Source: Pinibacter soli (GTDB taxonomy: Bacteria > Bacteroidota > Bacteroidia > Chitinophagales > Chitinophagaceae). Taken from it: a DNA stretch of 64,000 nucleotides. Made by a program: the position numbers and the translations under genes. How positions within the stretch are numbered: position 1 is the stretch's first letter; the number at the start of each line of letters is the position of its first letter. Below the pieces are notes generated by a model. The model was not told the origin of the DNA, did not search any database, and saw nothing but the letters and a program-made list of their open reading frames with translations. Where the stretch lies: contig NZ_JASBRG010000007.1 of NCBI RefSeq assembly GCF_029961145.1, positions 57,897 to 121,896 of the forward strand, given 5' to 3'. This document shows positions 60,540 to 64,000 of this stretch, piece by piece.

Positions 60540-62462
60540 ATGGCATATAAAAATCAGCAGGAATTTATACAAGCGCTTGAAAGTGCAGGAGAGTTGGTTC
60601 GTATCAAAGAATATGTAAATCCGGCACTTGAGATAGCAGAGATAACAGACAGGATAAGCAAAAGCGGCAACGGCGGGAAGGCATTGTTGTTCGAAAATAC
60701 AGGCTACGATTTTCCCGTACTCATGAATGCTTACGGCAGTGAAAAACGGATGTGCATGGCGCTTGGCGTAAATCACCTCGATGATGTTGCGAAGGAAATA
60801 GAGGGACTATTTAAAATGCTTTCCGCTCCGAAGGAAAATATTATCGACAAACTGAAACTGTTACCAAAGCTGAGCCAGTTTGCCAGTTGGATGCCCAAAG
60901 TAAAAAACGGGAGAGGTGAGTGCCAGGAAGTTGTAATGACGACTCCCGATATTACCAAACTGCCGGTGATCACTTGCTGGCCGAAAGATGGCGGTCCGTT
61001 TGTAACGCTGCCTGTTATTCATACAAAAGATCCCAACACGAATGCAAGAAACGTAGGCATGTATCGCATGCAGGTGTTTAGCCCTACACTTACGGGCATG
61101 CATTGGCATAAGCATAAAGTGAGTGCAAAACATTTCAGCGAATATAAAAAGCTGAATAAAAGAATGCCTGTGGCCGTGGCCCTTGGCGGAGACCCTGCGT
61201 ATGCATACAGCGCCACTGCTCCATTGCCGGAGAATGTAGATGAATACATGCTGGCAGGTTTCTTACGTAAGAAAAAAGTGGAACTGGTAAAATGTATCAC
61301 ACAGCCCGAAATAGAAGTGCCCGCTGACGCAGACTTCATCATTGAAGGCCATGTTGATCCGGGTGATGAATTGATCTGGGAAGGTCCTTTTGGCGATCAT
61401 ACAGGGTATTATTCATTGCCTGATTGGTATCCGCGCTTTCACATCACTGCTATTACACATAAAAAGAATGCGGTTTATCCCGCAACAATCGTGGGTATTC
61501 CTCCACAGGAGGATGCATGGTTAGGGAAGGCCACAGAAAGAATATTTCTTGCACCGATCAAAATGACAATGGTGCCTGAGATCATTGACATGGACATGCC
61601 GATTGAAGGTGTGTTCCATAATTTGGTGATTGCACAAATTGAAAAATCTTATGCGGGCCAGGGACAAAAAGTAATGAACGCCATGTGGGGCGCTGGGCAA
61701 ATGATGTTCAACAAAATTTTGGTACTGGGAGACCAGCACGTTAAAATACAGGATTACAAAGCACTGGCGAAATATGTATTTGCCAATTTAGATGTGGCAA
61801 ACGATGTGATCATCAGCACAGGTCCGATGGATGTGCTTGATCACAGTTGTAACAAACTTGGATTTGGTGGCAAGATCTGCATTGACGGTACAAAAAAAAT
61901 GGAAGAAGAAATTGAAGATTGCAACTGGTTGACGCCGACTGCATTTGCTTTGAATGAAAATTCTCTTCTTCAATTGTATACGGAAATTAGAAGCGTGAAC
62001 ACTGCGCTGCTGAAACATGGCGTTGGATGCATTATTGTTTCTATCGAAAAGAATAGAAGGCATCATGTAAAAGAAATGCATGAACAGCTTTGCAAACTTC
62101 CTGAAATGGAAGGCATCAAAATGATTTTATACGTTGAACATACAGTGGATGCAAAAGATCTGCCAACCGCATTGTGGCGCTTCTGCAACAATCTTGATCC
62201 GAAACGTGATTCGTTTTTAGTGAAAAACGCTTCAATTACGCAAGCTGGTAAAACCTTTGCCTGTCTTGGTCTTGATGGCACACGTAAAACCAAAGAACTT
62301 GATGGTTTTCAGCGTGACTGGCCGAATATTATCGTTGCCGCAGATGAAACCATCAAGTCAGTAGATGAAAAATGGAACAAGCTTGGTTTAGGCGCATTTC
62401 TTTCATCGCCATCTTTGAAGTACAAAGGACAAATGTATGGCGAAGAAGCTGTGGTGGAGTAG
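60540..62462 (+). CDS. UbiD family decarboxylase (menaquinone type)
   Basis: The 640-residue prenylated-FMN-dependent decarboxylase starts QQEFIQALESAGELVRIKEYVNPALEIAEITDR. The active-site region runs through ARNVGMYRMQVFSPTLTGMHWHKHK, PVAVALGGDPAYAYSATAPLP, EGPFGDHTGYYS and IIDMDMPIEGVFHNL. Length and sequence fit the longer form found in Bacteroidota, assigned to menaquinone synthesis (decarboxylation of dihydroxynaphthoate derivatives) or general aromatic acid decarboxylation; I cannot separate these. No UbiX partner lies in the window. Confidence 0.9.
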   Translation: MAYKNQQEFIQALESAGELVRIKEYVNPALEIAEITDRISKSGNGGKALLFENTGYDFPVLMNAYGSEKRMCMALGVNHLDDVAKEIEGLFKMLSAPKENIIDKLKLLPKLSQFASWMPKVKNGRGECQEVVMTTPDITKLPVITCWPKDGGPFVTLPVIHTKDPNTNARNVGMYRMQVFSPTLTGMHWHKHKVSAKHFSEYKKLNKRMPVAVALGGDPAYAYSATAPLPENVDEYMLAGFLRKKKVELVKCITQPEIEVPADADFIIEGHVDPGDELIWEGPFGDHTGYYSLPDWYPRFHITAITHKKNAVYPATIVGIPPQEDAWLGKATERIFLAPIKMTMVPEIIDMDMPIEGVFHNLVIAQIEKSYAGQGQKVMNAMWGAGQMMFNKILVLGDQHVKIQDYKALAKYVFANLDVANDVIISTGPMDVLDHSCNKLGFGGKICIDGTKKMEEEIEDCNWLTPTAFALNENSLLQLYTEIRSVNTALLKHGVGCIIVSIEKNRRHHVKEMHEQLCKLPEMEGIKMILYVEHTVDAKDLPTALWRFCNNLDPKRDSFLVKNASITQAGKTFACLGLDGTRKTKELDGFQRDWPNIIVAADETIKSVDEKWNKLGLGAFLSSPSLKYKGQMYGEEAVVE

Positions 62463-62463
62463 A

Positions 62464-62662
62464 GAGCACACAGATGACACAGATTTAGCAGATTAACACT
62501 GATTTTTTTGATTTGAGATTTGAAATTTAAGATTGGCGGCAGCTCTCCAATCTCAAATTTCAAATCTCAAATTGTTTTAGCAAAGTGCCCGAATATACAA
62601 TACGATAATGCAGTCAGAAAGAAATCAGTGTAAATCCGTCTAATCCGTGTCATCTGTGTGCT
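62464..62662. repeat. Nested inverted-repeat elements (CAGATGACACAGATTT outer, TTTGAGATTTGAAA inner)
   Basis: The outer arms AGCACACAGATGACACAGAT (62464) and TAATCCGTGTCATCTGTGTG (ending near 62661) pair over about 43 bases. Inside, ATTTGAGATTTGAAATTTAA pairs with CAAATTTCAAATCTCAAATT (62549-62574). The right outer arm encodes the last codons of the convergent TraB-like gene. Confidence 0.82.
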
Positions 62663-63591
62663 ATTGCTACTTGCGTGTTCTTATTTGCTGGTGCATGCTT
62701 AACCGGTGTTAAGACATAACCCTGTTTTTTCAACAAATTGATCACGCCCAAATCGCCCGGAAGATGCGCCGCGCCTACTGCAAAGAGACATGGCGTAGAT
62801 TGAATGATATCATTAATTTTTATTGCCCAGTTTTTATTGCGGTTGTATAAAAGCAGATCGAGTGATTGGTTGATGTCGTCTTCCTTCATTACCATTTCCT
62901 GAATCTTGGAAAGGTCCTGACTTCTGTAGACATCTTCCAGATCGGTATCATCATTACTTTTTACATCAATGCTATCAATCATCTTCACGAGTTGATCAGC
63001 TTGCATTTTGTAAGGAATACTGTCAAAAATACTTGCCTGGTATGCCGCCGTTTCTAATCCTTTTATCTCCTTTCCATTTTTCTTTGCATAAGTCATGATC
63101 ACTTGCTCCATACCATCTTTTTGCGGGCAATCCATTTTTTGTTCCGACAAAAGCGATGCGATAAAATAAGGCTTAAATTTTTCCATCATGCTGAATGGGA
63201 TCATGGAAGGGTTCTTTGTAAAATAATCCTTCACTTTTTTGTAGTCACCCTCGCTCAACAGGTCCGCTAGCTTTTGATTGCCATTCATGCGAATGTACCT
63301 CAGTGCGCCCATCATCTCCATCATGTTGTCCATGTCAATTTCGAAATACACTTTGTCCGTCGTTCGTATAACATATTCCAGCGAGTCGCTCAATTGTGCA
63401 TCATCCGAACATAAAATGTGCATGGTGCCAAAAAGATAAGATGGATGCGAAAGCCCATGACCGCTTATTTTCCAAAGCAATGAATTGGCCAAAGGCTCAC
63501 TTTTGGCGACGGCAGATTTATTGGTAGTTTTCTGTGCGTACAGTCCCAGAGCAATGGCACAGAAAAGGATGAATGCGGTCAGTTTTTTCAT
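62650..63591 (-). CDS. TraB/GumN family exported protein
   Basis: The 313-residue protein has a signal peptide (LTAFILFCAIALGLYAQ) and the TraB/GumN landmarks: SYLFGTMHILCSDD with the GTMH motif, VYFEIDMDN, GKEIKGLETAAYQ and the end motif CLFAVGAAHLPGDLGVINLLKKQGY. The fold is related to EreA/ChaN-type hydrolases (the Tiki superfamily), so a metal-dependent protease-like activity is possible, but members are largely uncharacterised. The last codons (A-H-R-stop) are encoded by the repeat arm. Confidence 0.88.
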   Translation of the reverse strand: MKKLTAFILFCAIALGLYAQKTTNKSAVAKSEPLANSLLWKISGHGLSHPSYLFGTMHILCSDDAQLSDSLEYVIRTTDKVYFEIDMDNMMEMMGALRYIRMNGNQKLADLLSEGDYKKVKDYFTKNPSMIPFSMMEKFKPYFIASLLSEQKMDCPQKDGMEQVIMTYAKKNGKEIKGLETAAYQASIFDSIPYKMQADQLVKMIDSIDVKSNDDTDLEDVYRSQDLSKIQEMVMKEDDINQSLDLLLYNRNKNWAIKINDIIQSTPCLFAVGAAHLPGDLGVINLLKKQGYVLTPVKHAPANKNTQVAIAHR

Positions 63592-63610
63592 ACTTCTAAT
63601 TTACTGAATT

Positions 63611-63645
63611 TGGAACGCAGATTTTGAAGATTATTATAATTTGAG
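63611..63645. repeat. Solitary left arm of the GGAACGCAGATTTT family
   Basis: TGGAACGCAGATTTTGAAGA followed by TTATTATAATTTGAG matches left arms of complete elements; no right arm is seen before the next gene. Confidence 0.55.
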
Positions 63646-63661
63646 ATTTGAGAGAGTAGCA

Positions 63662-64000
63662 TTAGAAGTTCGCAGCCCTCAACTTTCTGTGATCATAAAC
63701 CCGAACACAAACAAAGCAAAGCGACAACCACATCACATTCACCAGCAATGAACCCAGAACATCGCTCGCGAAATGCACGTTGAGATAAATTCTGCTGAGT
63801 CCAATAAGTATGGCAATCACGGCGACAATAATGGAAAATACGATGCGAACAATCTTCCTAAACGGTAAGGTCCACAGCAGATACATAACAATGCCGCAAA
63901 AAGTAAACCCAACCATTGAATGTCCGCTGGGAAAACTATATCCTGCAACATAGTCAAGATGTTTAAATGGTGGACGTGCACGTTGAAAAACATTTTTAAG
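63662..64000 (-). CDS. PAP2-family phosphatase (5' end cut by window edge)
   Basis: The frame is open to the window end and shows all three phosphatase motifs: KNVFQRARP, YSFPSGHSMVG and GLSRIYLNVHFASDVLG with the catalytic His. Helices between and after the motifs (FCGIVMYLLWTL, IVFSIIVAVIAILIG) place it in the membrane. It is probably an undecaprenyl-pyrophosphate or phosphatidate phosphatase. An internal ATG at 63916 exists, but starting there would lose the first two motifs, so the true start lies outside the window. Confidence 0.85.
   Translation of the reverse strand, partial: LKNVFQRARPPFKHLDYVAGYSFPSGHSMVGFTFCGIVMYLLWTLPFRKIVRIVFSIIVAVIAILIGLSRIYLNVHFASDVLGSLLVNVMWLSLCFVCVRVYDHRKLRAANF

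Overview
The window looks like chromosomal DNA from a Bacteroidota bacterium close to the Chitinophagaceae. Evidence: promoters of the TTG / TAnnTTTG type, very few Shine-Dalgarno sequences, TonB-dependent receptors with N-terminal carboxypeptidase-regulatory-like domains, a type A type IX secretion (T9SS) tail, a CHU_C/type B tail, DUF4382 and DUF4258 proteins, a GH95 fucosidase, and a large membrane pyrophosphatase. I saw no rRNA, tRNA, CRISPR array, complete transposase or prophage. There are about 49 real or partial protein genes, one clear pseudogene and one mini-ORF.

Layout. 1-5.4 kb: exported proteins of unknown function, DUF1345, HD hydrolase, esterase. 5.8-16 kb: Fnr-like regulator, CLC transporter, PlsC, DUF4258, MtaB, GNAT, AhpD-like protein plus Crp-like regulator, a tiny strong-Shine-Dalgarno ORF with its own terminator, MATE exporter. 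16-25 kb: lipoprotein, sigma-54-type response regulator without a DNA-binding domain, CPA2 antiporter, and an iron (siderophore) receptor with a PepSY membrane protein. 25-36.5 kb: esterase, GH95 alpha-L-fucosidase, a nine-repeat IPT/TIG surface protein, ArsR with an SRPBCC-VOC fusion and twin operators, a zinc peptidase-like lipoprotein, DUF4382. 36.8-38.7 kb: a SIR2-TPR gene of defence type interrupted by one in-frame amber codon. 38.8-44.5 kb: TPP riboswitch, thiM-thiE-thiD-tenA and a TonB receptor, a thiamine salvage locus. 44.7-64 kb: GT39-like transferase, DUF4242, rhomboid, HAD, hppA, an SDR and FAH pair, lepB, cdd, a T9SS type B protein, UbiD, TraB and a partial PAP2 phosphatase.

The most striking feature is between the genes. 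About thirty long imperfect inverted repeats, one per roughly 2 kb, occupy most intergenic gaps. Each has arms built from short reiterated words (for example CGCAAAG, CACAGAGG, ACTGAATA, TTTGAAAA, AATTAAT). They fall into about a dozen word families with fixed polarity, often begin in or next to stop codons, sometimes nest inside one another and sometimes occur as single arms. A distinct element of about 196 bp with terminal inverted repeats is inserted twice, both times in the same kind of arm. Together they look like a dispersed, probably transcribed hairpin system that no gene in the window explains.
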